Part shown: one piece after another, positions 25,691 through 33,836 of the stretch
Layout: each line of letters begins with the position of its first letter
Position numbering within the stretch: the first letter of the stretch is position 1
DNA from: Acholeplasmatales bacterium
GTDB taxonomy: Bacteria; Bacillota_I; Bacilli_A; Acholeplasmatales; Anaeroplasmataceae
Direction: 5' to 3'
Assembly (NCBI GenBank): GCA_017449215.1
Contig: JAFSJY010000017.1
Coordinates: 20,340-84,339, forward strand
Length of the DNA: 64,000 nucleotides
Made by a program: the position numbers and the translations under genes
Notes under the pieces: generated by a model
What the model was told of the DNA's origin: nothing
Seen by the model: only the letters and a program-made list of their open reading frames with translations
Database searches by the model: none

Positions 25691-26893
25691 ATGAAGGATT
25701 TAAGACCACCCTTTATTGGATTAAAGGATATTAATCCTACTGAATTTTTTAAAAATATTAAAACACCTTGCTATATGATTGATGAGGCAATGATTATTAA
25801 GGATTGTGAAATTCTAAAATCAGTACAGGATAGAACAGGTGCGAAAATATTATTAGCTCAAAAGGCATTTTCTAACTTTAATTTATATAACATAATTGAG
25901 CCATATCTTGCAGGTACTGAGGCATCAGGTCTATATGAGGCAAGACTTGGAAAAGAAGAGATGCCAAATAAAGAGGTACATGTATTTAGTGCTGCCTATA
26001 GAGAAGATGAATTTAATGAGCTATTAAAATATGCAGATCATATAATCTTTAATTCAGTTTCTCAATTAAAAAAATATGGAAAAAAGGCAAAAGCTAATGG
26101 TAAAGAAATTGGATTAAGAATTAATCCTGAAATCTCTACTCAGCCAGGCCATGAAATATATGACCCATGCTCAAGTGGTTCAAGACTTGGCGTTACTATT
26201 AATTCGTTTATAGAAGAAATGACAGATGAATTAATTAATATGTTAGATGGAATTCATTTTCATACATTATGCCAACAAAATTCAGATGATTTAGAAAAAA
26301 CATTAAATGTTGTTTTAGATAGATTTGGTAAATATTTTAATAATTTAAAATGGATTAATTTTGGTGGTGGACATCATATCACAAGATTTGATTATGATAT
26401 TGAAAGATTAATTAGATGTATAAATCTAGTTAAGAATAAATATAATGTAGATGTTTATTTAGAACCAGGAGAGGCAGTAGTATTAAATGCTGGATATGTA
26501 TTAACTAGAGTATTAGATAAATTTAAAAAGAATGGAATGAATTTCCTAATAGTAGATACAAGCGCTGCTTGTCATTTCCCTGATGTACTTGAAATGCCAT
26601 TTTTACCACCATTATATTTAGCTGATTTAGAAGGTAATGATATTCTATATAGAATAGGCTGTCCTACCTGCTTAACAGGTGATGTTATTGGTAATTATAA
26701 ATTTAAAAATGAAATAAATGTTAATGATTTATTAATCTTTGGAGATATGGCATTATATACAACATGTAAGAATAATACCTTTAATGGTATGCCATTACCT
26801 GACATTTATATCTTAAGAAAAGATAAAAAAATAGATAAAATAACTAATTTCGGGTACACAGATTTCAAAATGCGTCTCGGTAAATTGAATTAA
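25691..26893 (+). CDS. nspC: Carboxynorspermidine/carboxyspermidine decarboxylase
   Basis: 400 residues, PLP-dependent, fold III. The PLP lysine is about residue 58 (LLAQKAFSNF). SSGSRLGVT, the HFHTLCQQNSD stretch, FGGGHHIT and the catalytic-Cys region CPTCLTGDV are family landmarks. Decarboxylates carboxyspermidine to spermidine, completing the alternative spermidine route that needs no decarboxylated SAM. Begins immediately after the dehydrogenase stop (TAA-ATG), so the pair is translationally linked. Terminator follows. Confidence 0.95.
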   Translation: MKDLRPPFIGLKDINPTEFFKNIKTPCYMIDEAMIIKDCEILKSVQDRTGAKILLAQKAFSNFNLYNIIEPYLAGTEASGLYEARLGKEEMPNKEVHVFSAAYREDEFNELLKYADHIIFNSVSQLKKYGKKAKANGKEIGLRINPEISTQPGHEIYDPCSSGSRLGVTINSFIEEMTDELINMLDGIHFHTLCQQNSDDLEKTLNVVLDRFGKYFNNLKWINFGGGHHITRFDYDIERLIRCINLVKNKYNVDVYLEPGEAVVLNAGYVLTRVLDKFKKNGMNFLIVDTSAACHFPDVLEMPFLPPLYLADLEGNDILYRIGCPTCLTGDVIGNYKFKNEINVNDLLIFGDMALYTTCKNNTFNGMPLPDIYILRKDKKIDKITNFGYTDFKMRLGKLN

Positions 26894-26899
26894 TAAATA

Positions 26900-26928
26900 A
26901 AATGATAGGTCTAAGCCTATCATTTTTG
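26900..26928 (+). terminator. Terminator of the spermidine operon
   Basis: Perfect 10-bp stem AAATGATAGG / CCTATCATTT (26900-26909 / 26916-26925), loop TCTAAG, T tail. Confidence 0.9.
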
Positions 26929-26954
26929 TTATAATAGCCTTGAGGAAAAGGGTC

Positions 26955-27824
26955 ATGATAATAGATTTAGAAAAAGAGAAGATGTCTATATCTGAAGCAT
27001 TATTTATTGCCAAGGAATATGATGTTATTTTACTTGAAAATAAAACATATAATGAAGAAGTAATAATAGATAAGCCACATCTTACATTTAAGGGAAAAGA
27101 AAACACTAAAATATCATTAGATTTATGGTCATCTAAAATAGATATAAGAACAGGTAAGAAGCTAGGAACATCAGGCTCTGCCGTAGTTAAGGTTTTAGAG
27201 TCGGCTAATAACACAACGTTTGAATCTATTATTTTTGAAAATAGTCATATTAAAAATAAAGAGGATCTGGGAGAACAAGCAGTAGCCTTTAAAACATCAG
27301 CCTCATTTACATTAATTAAAAATTGTAAATTCTATTCATTCCAGGATACATTATATATTGATAATGGTTATATGAATTTAGTTATGGATTCATATATTGA
27401 AGGAGATATAGATTTTGTTTTTGGTTCATCTGATTGTCTGTTTTATAATGTAGAGCTCGCCGCAAAAACAACAAATATAAATAGCTTTTATACAGCTCCT
27501 TCAACATATGCTCAAAATAGATATGGCTTTGTATTTAAAAATTCAAAGTTATATCAATTAAATGATACTAAATCATATTTAGGTAGACCTTGGTATCCAA
27601 GTAGTGCTATATCACCTTCAATTCCTAAGCTTTCATTTATAGATTGTAATTTATACGGTAATATAGAATTAGATTATATTAAGATGAATGAACATGATCC
27701 TAATTATCATAGATTATCTATTATTAATTCTAAATTAAATGATAATTTAATTAATAATGTTAATGAAATTAATTATGATGAATATATAGATAAGGTATTA
27801 AAATATTTTAAAGTAATCAATTAA
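26955..27824 (+). CDS. Pectinesterase-family protein without signal peptide
   Basis: 289 residues. Start ATG 26955 has GAGGAAAAGG before it (in-frame TTG 26940 rejected). TATAAT at 26930-26935 gives a very short leader. Right-handed beta-helix carbohydrate esterase family 8 motifs are all present: GEQAVAF (Gln), SFQDTLYID (Gln of the oxyanion hole and Asp), IEGDIDFVFGS (nucleophile Asp) and SYLGRPWYP (Arg). These enzymes remove methyl esters from pectin. The lack of any export signal suggests action on short, imported pectin fragments, as known for some gut bacteria. No other pectin gene is adjacent. Substrate is inferred from the motifs. Confidence 0.88.
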   Translation: MIIDLEKEKMSISEALFIAKEYDVILLENKTYNEEVIIDKPHLTFKGKENTKISLDLWSSKIDIRTGKKLGTSGSAVVKVLESANNTTFESIIFENSHIKNKEDLGEQAVAFKTSASFTLIKNCKFYSFQDTLYIDNGYMNLVMDSYIEGDIDFVFGSSDCLFYNVELAAKTTNINSFYTAPSTYAQNRYGFVFKNSKLYQLNDTKSYLGRPWYPSSAISPSIPKLSFIDCNLYGNIELDYIKMNEHDPNYHRLSIINSKLNDNLINNVNEINYDEYIDKVLKYFKVIN

Positions 27825-27828
27825 ATTT

Positions 27829-27866
27829 AAGAAAATGGTGGAGCTTTCTCCATCTTTTCTTTTTTC
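27829..27866 (+). terminator. Terminator after the pectinesterase gene
   Basis: Imperfect stem centred on TGGAG-CTTT-CTCCA flanked by AAGAAAA / TTTTCTT, T6 tail. Confidence 0.7.
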
Positions 27867-27868
27867 AC

Positions 27869-27897
27869 TTGAAATATTATTTTATAATATTTATAAT
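27869..27897 (+). promoter_or_regulatory. Promoter of the 27926 membrane protein
   Basis: TTGAAA (27869-27874), 17-base spacer, TATAAT (27892-27897); ribosome site AAGGAGG at 27913-27919. Confidence 0.65.
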
Positions 27898-27925
27898 TAA
27901 CTTTGGTATTATAAGGAGGATTCAT

Positions 27926-28486
27926 ATGGATTTTATTAAAAAGAATAAATATATTTTATGTATTATATTAGGTGTAGTCGCAATGGCATTAATGATTCCT
28001 AATATCGCTAGAATGTTTAAGCAATTCCAATATTATAGCGAAAATGGTGTAGAAATACCAATGGCTTTAATATTCTTACTTGTAGAATATATTTGTATAT
28101 TTATAGCAGAACTAGTATTTGCATTAATTGGTTATAGAAGATCAATGGATAAATCATTGATAATAACATCAGTAATTTTATATTATGCATCTACAGGAGC
28201 ATATTATGTTTATGAAGCATTTGTCGAAAATGATTATTCTTATGTGTTTAATATAATTATTTCAGTATTATGTATTGTTACTGTTGTATTAGCATTAACA
28301 AATCCAAGATATATGATATCTGCAATCATTTTATTATTAATTGATTCTGCATTTAATTTATCATATACATTTACAGGATCTACATCTGGCTTTAGCTCAT
28401 TAATATTAACTATTATGCTAATATTTACTGTTGTATTATATAAGAGCTCTTTAAGAGAAGATACTGAATTTACTATTTATAGTTAA
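27926..28486 (+). CDS. Six-helix membrane protein, unknown function
   Basis: 186 residues; start ATG 27926 lies seven bases after AAGGAGG (a longer in-frame start would lie upstream of the promoter's own ribosome site). About six hydrophobic segments: 8-28, 45-67, 75-96, 103-121, 128-147, 153-172. No conserved catalytic motif and no family that I recognise. It stands alone and converges on the TetR gene, sharing a bidirectional terminator. Confidence 0.75.
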   Translation: MDFIKKNKYILCIILGVVAMALMIPNIARMFKQFQYYSENGVEIPMALIFLLVEYICIFIAELVFALIGYRRSMDKSLIITSVILYYASTGAYYVYEAFVENDYSYVFNIIISVLCIVTVVLALTNPRYMISAIILLLIDSAFNLSYTFTGSTSGFSSLILTIMLIFTVVLYKSSLREDTEFTIYS

Positions 28487-28490
28487 AAAG

Positions 28491-28518
28491 AAAAATGATG
28501 GTTGCCCATCATTTTTTT
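28491..28518. terminator. Bidirectional terminator
   Basis: AAAATGATGG / CCATCATTTT (28492-28501 / 28506-28515), loop TTGC, with A-tract on one side and T-tract on the other, serving the 27926 gene and the TetR gene. Confidence 0.88.
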
Positions 28519-29029
28519 AGTTATAATCAATAAGAATATCAATACATTTCTTTTCTAGAATTGTTCTAGTAATTTCTTCCATTTCCTTTGGTGTATTTTT
28601 CTTTAAATTACTCCAATTACATAAAATAGAAGAAAGGATAGATACCTTTAAATCTAATAGATATGGATTATCATATTTATTCATATCATATCTTTTAATA
28701 CAATCCTTTAATATACTTTCATTTTGAGTATAGATTATATTTATTAAATCTCTATGATATCTCCAATATTCAAAGAAGAATAATAATTGATTAGGCTTAT
28801 CTACTCTTTCATCTAGATATCTTTTATAAAAATAATCTAGCATAAGCTCTAATACTTCAATTACATTATTAAAATTTCTATAAAATGTTGATCTTGAAAT
28901 ACCGCATTCTTGGCTTATATCAGCAACTGTTACATCTGATAAGGGCTTTGTTAATAAAATACGTCTTAAGCTTTTATAAATTTTTACTTGGCTATCGAAT
29001 GCTTTTTTGTTAGTTTTGAACTCTTTCAT
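28517..29029 (-). CDS. TetR/AcrR-family transcription regulator
   Basis: 170 residues, short for the family. N-terminal HTH with LSDVTVADISQECGISRSTFYRNF (residues 31-54), the typical TetR recognition helix. The C-terminal ligand domain is helical and divergent, similar in size to regulators that carry a TetR_C_7-like tail. Ribosome site AAGGAG on the minus strand. Divergent from the DUF2156 gene; the intervening 155 bases contain promoters in both directions and an inverted repeat, so the neighbour or itself is a likely target. Confidence 0.88.
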   Translation of the reverse strand: MKEFKTNKKAFDSQVKIYKSLRRILLTKPLSDVTVADISQECGISRSTFYRNFNNVIEVLELMLDYFYKRYLDERVDKPNQLLFFFEYWRYHRDLINIIYTQNESILKDCIKRYDMNKYDNPYLLDLKVSILSSILCNWSNLKKNTPKEMEEITRTILEKKCIDILIDYN

Positions 29030-29055
29030 ATGGATTATTCTCCTTTCATGTATAA

Positions 29056-29106
29056 ATTATAGCATATGTTTTTTAAACAAACAACGATACAATTATGGGG
29101 AATTGT
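29056..29106 (-). promoter_or_regulatory. TetR promoter and adjacent operator-like repeat
   Basis: Minus strand: TTGTTT (29084-29079), 17-base spacer, TATAAT (29061-29056). Immediately upstream ACAATT-N6-AATTGT (29089-29106) is a perfect inverted repeat suited to an autorepressor. On the plus strand TGGTATAAT (29156-29163) is an extended -10 for the 29185 gene. Confidence 0.5.
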
Positions 29107-29184
29107 GTTTAGATTTGTCGCATTTTCGAAAGTATTAAAAGATTTAATACATTATGGTATAATAAGTTTAATGAGGTTATGTTT

Positions 29185-30057
29185 ATGATAAATTTCCACA
29201 AATTTAATTTCTTAGATTGTAAAAAATTAAAAACATTTCTAGATGAAAAAAATTTATTTTTATATGAATATAATCCATATTGGATTTTCACTAACGCAAG
29301 CTTTTATAAGCCTGAAATTTGTTTTGGAAATGAATATGTATTCATAAGATATAATTTACCTGGTACTGGAAAGGTATATTACCCTCCAATAAAGAATCAG
29401 GGTGGAAATTTAGAAATGACATTACTTGAAATGGCAGAGGATGCCAATGAATTGGAGATTCCTTTTTATTTAGGTCCTATTCCTGAGGGGGATAGAAGAT
29501 TATATGAATCCTTATCCTATAGTGTGTTAAAGAATGATAATTTAAGTACCTATATATTTAATATGAGTGAATTATCTAATTTAGCATTAAATAAGAATTA
29601 TAAAAGTGATATTAAAACATTTAATAAGATGCATAAGGATGTATTCCTAAAGAAGGTAAAAAAGGAAGATTTTACTCAAATTATTGAATTCATTTCTACG
29701 ATTAGAGATAAGCAGGATGAATTAGAATTCTATCCTAAGATTAATGAGCTAAAGGAATGTATGGATCATTTATATGAGCTTGATTTAATTGGTGTATTAT
29801 TGTTAGATGAGAAGCAGACCTATGGATTTGCCGTTGGCTCTTTAATGGATAATTGCTTCTATTATCATTTAATGTTTTATGATAGTGAGGTTGTAGGTGC
29901 ATTACCTATGCTTATTTCAGCACTTGCTAAATATGCTCAGGCATTTTCTAGATTCGCGGCAATGCCTGCTCATAAGGGTAAAAAGGAATTAATTGATTTA
30001 TATGAATCATTAAAACCATTAAGAATTGAAAATTATAATGGTAATTTCAATGTTTAA
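29185..30057 (+). CDS. DUF2156 protein (phosphatidylglycerol lysyltransferase C-terminal-like)
   Basis: 290 residues. Start chosen at ATG 29185, about eight bases after GAGG; an ATG at 29179 is too close to that site. The fold is a double GNAT: the first half ends around LYESLSYSV, the second runs from VFLKKVKKEDF to the end, with LIGVLLLDEKQTYGFAVGS and FYYHLMFYDSEVVGALPML as the acyltransferase core. This matches the cytosolic domain of MprF-like lipid aminoacyl transferases, but there is no membrane domain here. Such stand-alone members have no proven substrate. Possible control by the divergent TetR protein. Confidence 0.78.
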   Translation: MINFHKFNFLDCKKLKTFLDEKNLFLYEYNPYWIFTNASFYKPEICFGNEYVFIRYNLPGTGKVYYPPIKNQGGNLEMTLLEMAEDANELEIPFYLGPIPEGDRRLYESLSYSVLKNDNLSTYIFNMSELSNLALNKNYKSDIKTFNKMHKDVFLKKVKKEDFTQIIEFISTIRDKQDELEFYPKINELKECMDHLYELDLIGVLLLDEKQTYGFAVGSLMDNCFYYHLMFYDSEVVGALPMLISALAKYAQAFSRFAAMPAHKGKKELIDLYESLKPLRIENYNGNFNV

Positions 30058-30116
30058 TATAGAATTCTTCTATATTTTTATGTATAATTGAGTTGTTAGT
30101 TATGTGAGGTATAAAA

Positions 30117-30683
30117 ATGGAAAATAAAGATGAAATTGAAAAGCTACATGAGGCTTCATTAAAATTAAATAAGGAAGTAAAGGAAAAGCTAGCTAAGGCA
30201 GAGGCTGAGGGTCAAAAGGTACCTGAATCTGTATGGGCTGATGGTATTCCTGATAAGGTAGATGAAAAGGATAAGATTCCACAGGATGAATTAATGTCTA
30301 TGGCAGTAGACTATATTATGACAAATGTTATTATTCCTAAGGGATTTAAAATTGAGCCAGGCTTCCCTAGACCTCAATATCCAAATATCATTTGTAAAAG
30401 AGATGGCTTAAAATATTCAATTGTAATTGTTCCATGCTTATATCCAGCATTCATTACAATTGATGATAAATCAAGATTAGAGTTTGTTAAGACTTGTAAG
30501 CAGAATGATTTAATTCCTTTATACGCAGCTGTAGGCTATAGATCTTATGATGAGGAAAGAGCTAAGGCTAGATTATTATTAAGAGGAGATATCTTCATTA
30601 CAACATTCCCTGGATTCATCGTTTTAGGCGATAAGGAAACTCAAAATTTCGATATTAAAACTACAGAAATGTTCCGTCCATAA
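30117..30683 (+). CDS. Conserved hypothetical protein
   Basis: 188 residues, cytoplasmic. The first 55 residues are highly charged and probably helical (EKLHEASLKLNKEVKEKLAKA). The rest forms a compact alpha/beta domain with KYSIVIVPCLYPAF, DLIPLYAAVGYRS and GFIVLGDKETQNFD. No known motif. ATG 30117 follows GTGAGGT. It precedes the L21 leader, but that operon has its own strong promoter. I cannot assign a function. Confidence 0.7.
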   Translation: MENKDEIEKLHEASLKLNKEVKEKLAKAEAEGQKVPESVWADGIPDKVDEKDKIPQDELMSMAVDYIMTNVIIPKGFKIEPGFPRPQYPNIICKRDGLKYSIVIVPCLYPAFITIDDKSRLEFVKTCKQNDLIPLYAAVGYRSYDEERAKARLLLRGDIFITTFPGFIVLGDKETQNFDIKTTEMFRP

Positions 30684-30711
30684 TAATATATTATTGACTC
30701 GAAAAAAGTTG

Positions 30712-30740
30712 TTGACTTTACATTTTAAATCAAATATAAT
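30712..30740 (+). promoter_or_regulatory. Strong rplU promoter
   Basis: TTGACT (30712-30717), 17-base spacer, TATAAT (30735-30740). Confidence 0.8.
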
Positions 30741-30746
30741 TATATC

Positions 30747-30822
30747 GTTGTAACATGCACCACGTAGAAAGGGTCCTAAAATGGATAAAAACCTACCCTA
30801 ATAGTGTGTCTTAAAAATAATA
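30747..30822 (+). promoter_or_regulatory. L21 ribosomal leader
   Basis: The untranslated region contains CACCACGTAGAAAGGGTCC followed by GGATAAAAACCTACCC and TAATAGTGTG, the conserved core of the L21 leader RNA found before rplU in Bacillota. The leader is thought to bind L21 for feedback control. Matched from memory to the family pattern; pairing GGGT/ACCC is visible. Confidence 0.85.
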
Positions 30823-30837
30823 AGGAGGTAATACGAC

Positions 30838-31152
30838 ATGTATGCAATTGTAGAAACAGGTGGAAAGCAAGTTAAGGCTATCGTTGGTGAAGCAATCTAT
30901 GTTGAGAAGTTAGAGGTTGCTGAAGGCGAAACTTATACTTTCGAAAATGTTTTATTAGTATCAGAGGATGGCAAGGCTGCTAAGGTTGGCGCTCCATATG
31001 TTAAGGGTGCTACAGTAACAGCTAAGGTTGAAAAGCATGGCAGAGGTGAGAAGATCGTTATCTTCAAGTATAAGCCAAAGAAGCATTCAGCTAGCAAGAA
31101 GGGTCATCGTCAGGCTTACACAAAGTTAGTTATTGAAGCAATCAATGCTTAA
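30838..31152 (+). CDS. rplU: 50S ribosomal protein L21 (bL21)
   Basis: 104 residues. Starts [13 protein letters not shown] and ends with [14 protein letters not shown] plus YTKLVIEAI, diagnostic for bL21. Binds 23S rRNA together with uL20. Ribosome site AAGGAGG. First gene of the conserved rplU-prp-rpmA-obg order. Confidence 0.98.
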   Translation: MYAIVETGGKQVKAIVGEAIYVEKLEVAEGETYTFENVLLVSEDGKAAKVGAPYVKGATVTAKVEKHGRGEKIVIFKYKPKKHSASKKGHRQAYTKLVIEAINA

Positions 31153-31157
31153 TAATT

Positions 31158-31454
31158 ATGACTAAAATTAGTATTAAAGAAGTAGATAATAAAATTAATG
31201 TAGTAGTTGATGGACATGCAGATTTCAAAAATTTTGGAAAAGATATTGTATGTGCAGGTGTATCTACAGCATTAACAATGACTATAAATGCTCTTGATAA
31301 TCTTGGTTACAACATTATTGGATTAGAAATGAGCGAGGGATATTCTACATTTACGGTAGAATCAAATGACATCACACGTGCTATTATAAAAACCTTTAAA
31401 GAGGTTATGACACAGTTGTCAGAAGAACATCCTAAAAATGTAAAAATTTTCTAA
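31158..31454 (+). CDS. prp: Ribosomal-processing cysteine protease Prp
   Basis: 98 residues. GHADF holds the catalytic His and KDIVCAGVSTAL the catalytic Cys, in the normal positions of the Prp (YsxB) family. Prp cuts the N-terminal extension off L27 before assembly of the 50S subunit. The next gene indeed encodes an extended L27, which supports the assignment. Encoded five bases after rplU. Confidence 0.95.
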   Translation: MTKISIKEVDNKINVVVDGHADFKNFGKDIVCAGVSTALTMTINALDNLGYNIIGLEMSEGYSTFTVESNDITRAIIKTFKEVMTQLSEEHPKNVKIF

Positions 31455-31469
31455 ATGGAGGATAATACG

Positions 31470-31757
31470 ATGTTAGTAAGATTAAATTTACAGTTATTCG
31501 CATCTAAAAAAGGTGTTGGTTCTACAAAGAACGGTCGTGATTCTGAGGCTAAGCGTCTTGGCGCTAAGGCATCTGACGGTGAAGTAGTATCAGCTGGTTC
31601 AATTTTATATCGTCAAAGAGGTACTAGAGTTTTCCCTGGTGCTAACGTTGGTCGTGGTGGAGATGACACTTTATTCGCTAAGGTTGCTGGTACTGTTAAA
31701 TTCGAGCGTAAGGGTAAGGATAAGAAGCAAGTTTCTGTTTACCCTGTTGAAGCTTAA
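31470..31757 (+). CDS. rpmA: 50S ribosomal protein L27 (bL27) with cleavable extension
   Basis: 95 residues from ATG 31470, eight bases after GGAGG; the in-frame ATG 31455 would include that site. The N-terminus [18 protein letters not shown] shows the Bacillota extension with the Prp cleavage site between Ala and Ser. The mature protein reaches into the peptidyl-transferase centre. [22 protein letters not shown] is standard bL27. Confidence 0.98.
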   Translation: MLVRLNLQLFASKKGVGSTKNGRDSEAKRLGAKASDGEVVSAGSILYRQRGTRVFPGANVGRGGDDTLFAKVAGTVKFERKGKDKKQVSVYPVEA

Positions 31758-31777
31758 TTAAAAAAATTAGTTATCTT

Positions 31778-31806
31778 AATGCCCGATTTTTTTGTCGGGC
31801 ATTTAT
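31778..31806 (+). terminator. Terminator after rpmA
   Basis: Perfect stem AATGCCCGA / TCGGGCATT (31778-31786 / 31795-31803). The 8-base loop is mostly T and the 3' tail is only partly T-rich, so some read-through into obg is likely. Confidence 0.8.
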
Positions 31807-31832
31807 TTTCTTTATGAAGGGAGGCTTTTATT

Positions 31833-33107
31833 ATGTTTATAGATTTAGCTAAAATTGAAGTTGAAGCTGGTAAGGGCGGAGACGGAATCGTCGCTTATAG
31901 AAGAGAGCTTAAGGTTGAACGAGGCGGACCTTATGGTGGAAACGGTGGAAAGGGTGGTTCAGTCATCTTTGTTGGTGATGAAGGACTATCTACATTATTA
32001 GATTTAAGATACAATCCAAAAATAAAAGCTGTTCCTGGAGAAAAAGGTAGAAATAAAGGACAATATGGTAAAAATGCCGAGGATACTTATGTAAGAGTAC
32101 CTGTTGGAACAACAATCTTTGATGAAGAAACTAATAAGGTTATATGTGATATAACTGAGAATAAGCAAGAATTTGTTGTTTGTAAGGGTGGCCGTGGAGG
32201 CCGTGGTAACCTAGCATTAGCTAATGGTACATATAAATGTCCTGACTTCTGTGAGAAGGGTGAGCCAGGCGAAAAGAAGACAGTTAGATGTGAGCTTAGA
32301 GTTTTAGCTGACTGTGGCTTAGTTGGATTCCCTTCTGTTGGTAAATCAACTTTAATAGCAGCTGTTTCTTCAGCAAGACCAAAGATAGCTGCATATCATT
32401 TTACAACTTTAGTTCCAAATTTAGGTATGGTTAGACTTCCTGATGGACGTGACTTTGTTATGGCTGACCTTCCAGGTATCATTGAGGGTGCTCATGAGGG
32501 CGCGGGACTAGGTCTACAATTCCTACGTCATATTGAAAGATGTAAGGTAATTGTTCATATCATTGATATGGCATCTGTAGATGGAAGAGATCCATATGAG
32601 GATTACCAAATTATAAATAATGAGCTTAAGGAATATAAGATGAATTTATCTAAGCGTCCTATGATTATTGTTGCTAATAAGATGGACGTTGAGGGTGCTA
32701 AGGAAAACTTAGCAGAATTTAAGAAGCATGTTGATTTACCTGTTATAGAAATTTCTGCGATGACACATGATAATTTAAATGAATTATTATATAAGATTGC
32801 GGACACATTAGAAACTACTGAGGCATTCTCATTATTTGAAGAGGATGAATTAGATGTGGTTGAATATACATTTAAAGAAGAAGAAAAGCCATTTGTCATC
32901 GAAAAACAAGATGATGGTGTTTATAATGTAAGTGGAAAGAAAATCGAGAAGATTTTTGCTATGACAGATTTCGATTCAGATATTGCAAGAGCTCGTTTTG
33001 CTCGTCAATTAAGAAGCTTTGGCGTTGATGATGAGCTAAGAAAGCTTGGAGTACAAAATGGAGATTTAGTAAGAATCCTAGATTTCGAATTTGAATTTAT
33101 AGACTAA
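31833..33107 (+). CDS. obg: GTPase Obg
   Basis: 424 residues in three domains. The glycine-rich Obg fold comes first (GGDGIVAYRRELKVERGGPYGG). The G domain starts with GFPSVGKST at about residue 165, DLPG (G3) and NKMD (G4). The C-terminal OCT domain starts near residue 345. Involved in late 50S assembly and stress control. Ribosome site GGGAGG. Fourth gene of the rplU group. Confidence 0.97.
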   Translation: MFIDLAKIEVEAGKGGDGIVAYRRELKVERGGPYGGNGGKGGSVIFVGDEGLSTLLDLRYNPKIKAVPGEKGRNKGQYGKNAEDTYVRVPVGTTIFDEETNKVICDITENKQEFVVCKGGRGGRGNLALANGTYKCPDFCEKGEPGEKKTVRCELRVLADCGLVGFPSVGKSTLIAAVSSARPKIAAYHFTTLVPNLGMVRLPDGRDFVMADLPGIIEGAHEGAGLGLQFLRHIERCKVIVHIIDMASVDGRDPYEDYQIINNELKEYKMNLSKRPMIIVANKMDVEGAKENLAEFKKHVDLPVIEISAMTHDNLNELLYKIADTLETTEAFSLFEEDELDVVEYTFKEEEKPFVIEKQDDGVYNVSGKKIEKIFAMTDFDSDIARARFARQLRSFGVDDELRKLGVQNGDLVRILDFEFEFID

Positions 33108-33136
33108 AAAAATGGTGTTTTGACACCATTTTTTAA
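33106..33136. terminator. Bidirectional terminator between obg and the ParB-like gene
   Basis: AATGGTGT / ACACCATT (33111-33118 / 33123-33130), loop TTTG, flanked by A6 and T6. Confidence 0.88.
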
Positions 33137-33729
33137 TATAAATCATTCATTTGTTCCATGTATGAATTATATTCTTCATTACTTAAAATTTCCATTTGGT
33201 TAACCTTTAATATATTATTTTCCTTAGCCATATAAACAAAATCGTCTAGGTTTGAAGGAATATAATCAGACATATATACATTTACCATTTTAGCATCCTC
33301 AAGCATCTTGGCATAGATTCTATCATGACCACTAATAGCTACATATTCATCATCAATAATGGTAACAGGGATATAAACCTCCTTATCCTCTAAATATTTA
33401 GAGATGGAATCTAATCTATCCTTGTTAATAAAGAATTTTGATGGCTGAATAATTTTAATAGGAAGCTTAAATGTAAATGTATCATCAAAGGCTCTATAAT
33501 ATGTTCTATCTTCATTATAGAAGATATTAATATAGCCAAAATATTTTCTAAATTCTTCGATAACCTTATCAACTAATGATAATCTATCGTATTTTATATA
33601 GGCTTCATAGCCTCTAATATCAAATTCAAAATAATATCTAATATTATTTTCAACAACTGTAAAGCATTGTCCTAATAGTCTATTTTTAGTAGAATAAACA
33701 GTGCTTTCATAATCTCTAATTATTTTCAT
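33133..33729 (-). CDS. Orphan protein with ParB/sulfiredoxin-like domain
   Basis: 198 residues. The second half resembles a ParB-like nuclease domain: IQPSKFFINKDRLDSI, then VYIPVTIIDDEYVAISGHDRI and YAKMLEDAKMVNVYM. This is the order strand, helix, strand with the conserved GH-R pocket that binds CTP or nucleotides in this superfamily. The first 95 residues are an unrecognised beta-rich domain. There is no HTH domain and no ParA nearby, so chromosome partition is unlikely. Single gene, convergent with obg. Function unknown. Confidence 0.68.
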   Translation of the reverse strand: MKIIRDYESTVYSTKNRLLGQCFTVVENNIRYYFEFDIRGYEAYIKYDRLSLVDKVIEEFRKYFGYINIFYNEDRTYYRAFDDTFTFKLPIKIIQPSKFFINKDRLDSISKYLEDKEVYIPVTIIDDEYVAISGHDRIYAKMLEDAKMVNVYMSDYIPSNLDDFVYMAKENNILKVNQMEILSNEEYNSYMEQMNDLY

Positions 33730-33836
33730 TTATAACACCCGTAAAAATTATAACAATAACTCTTTATTATTTCAAATTATTGTTTTATAATAGCAAATTG
33801 AACGACTGTACGAATTTAGAAAAGGAGGACGATATT

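Noticed and set aside
29109..29291. Minus-strand frame overlapping the DUF2156 start
   Set aside because: Covers the divergent promoter region and the start of a better-supported gene; no ribosome site or family resemblance.
33780..33836. Longer N-terminus for the first ABC subunit from TTG 33780
   Set aside because: The AAGGAGG site lies inside the extension, ten bases before GTG 33837.
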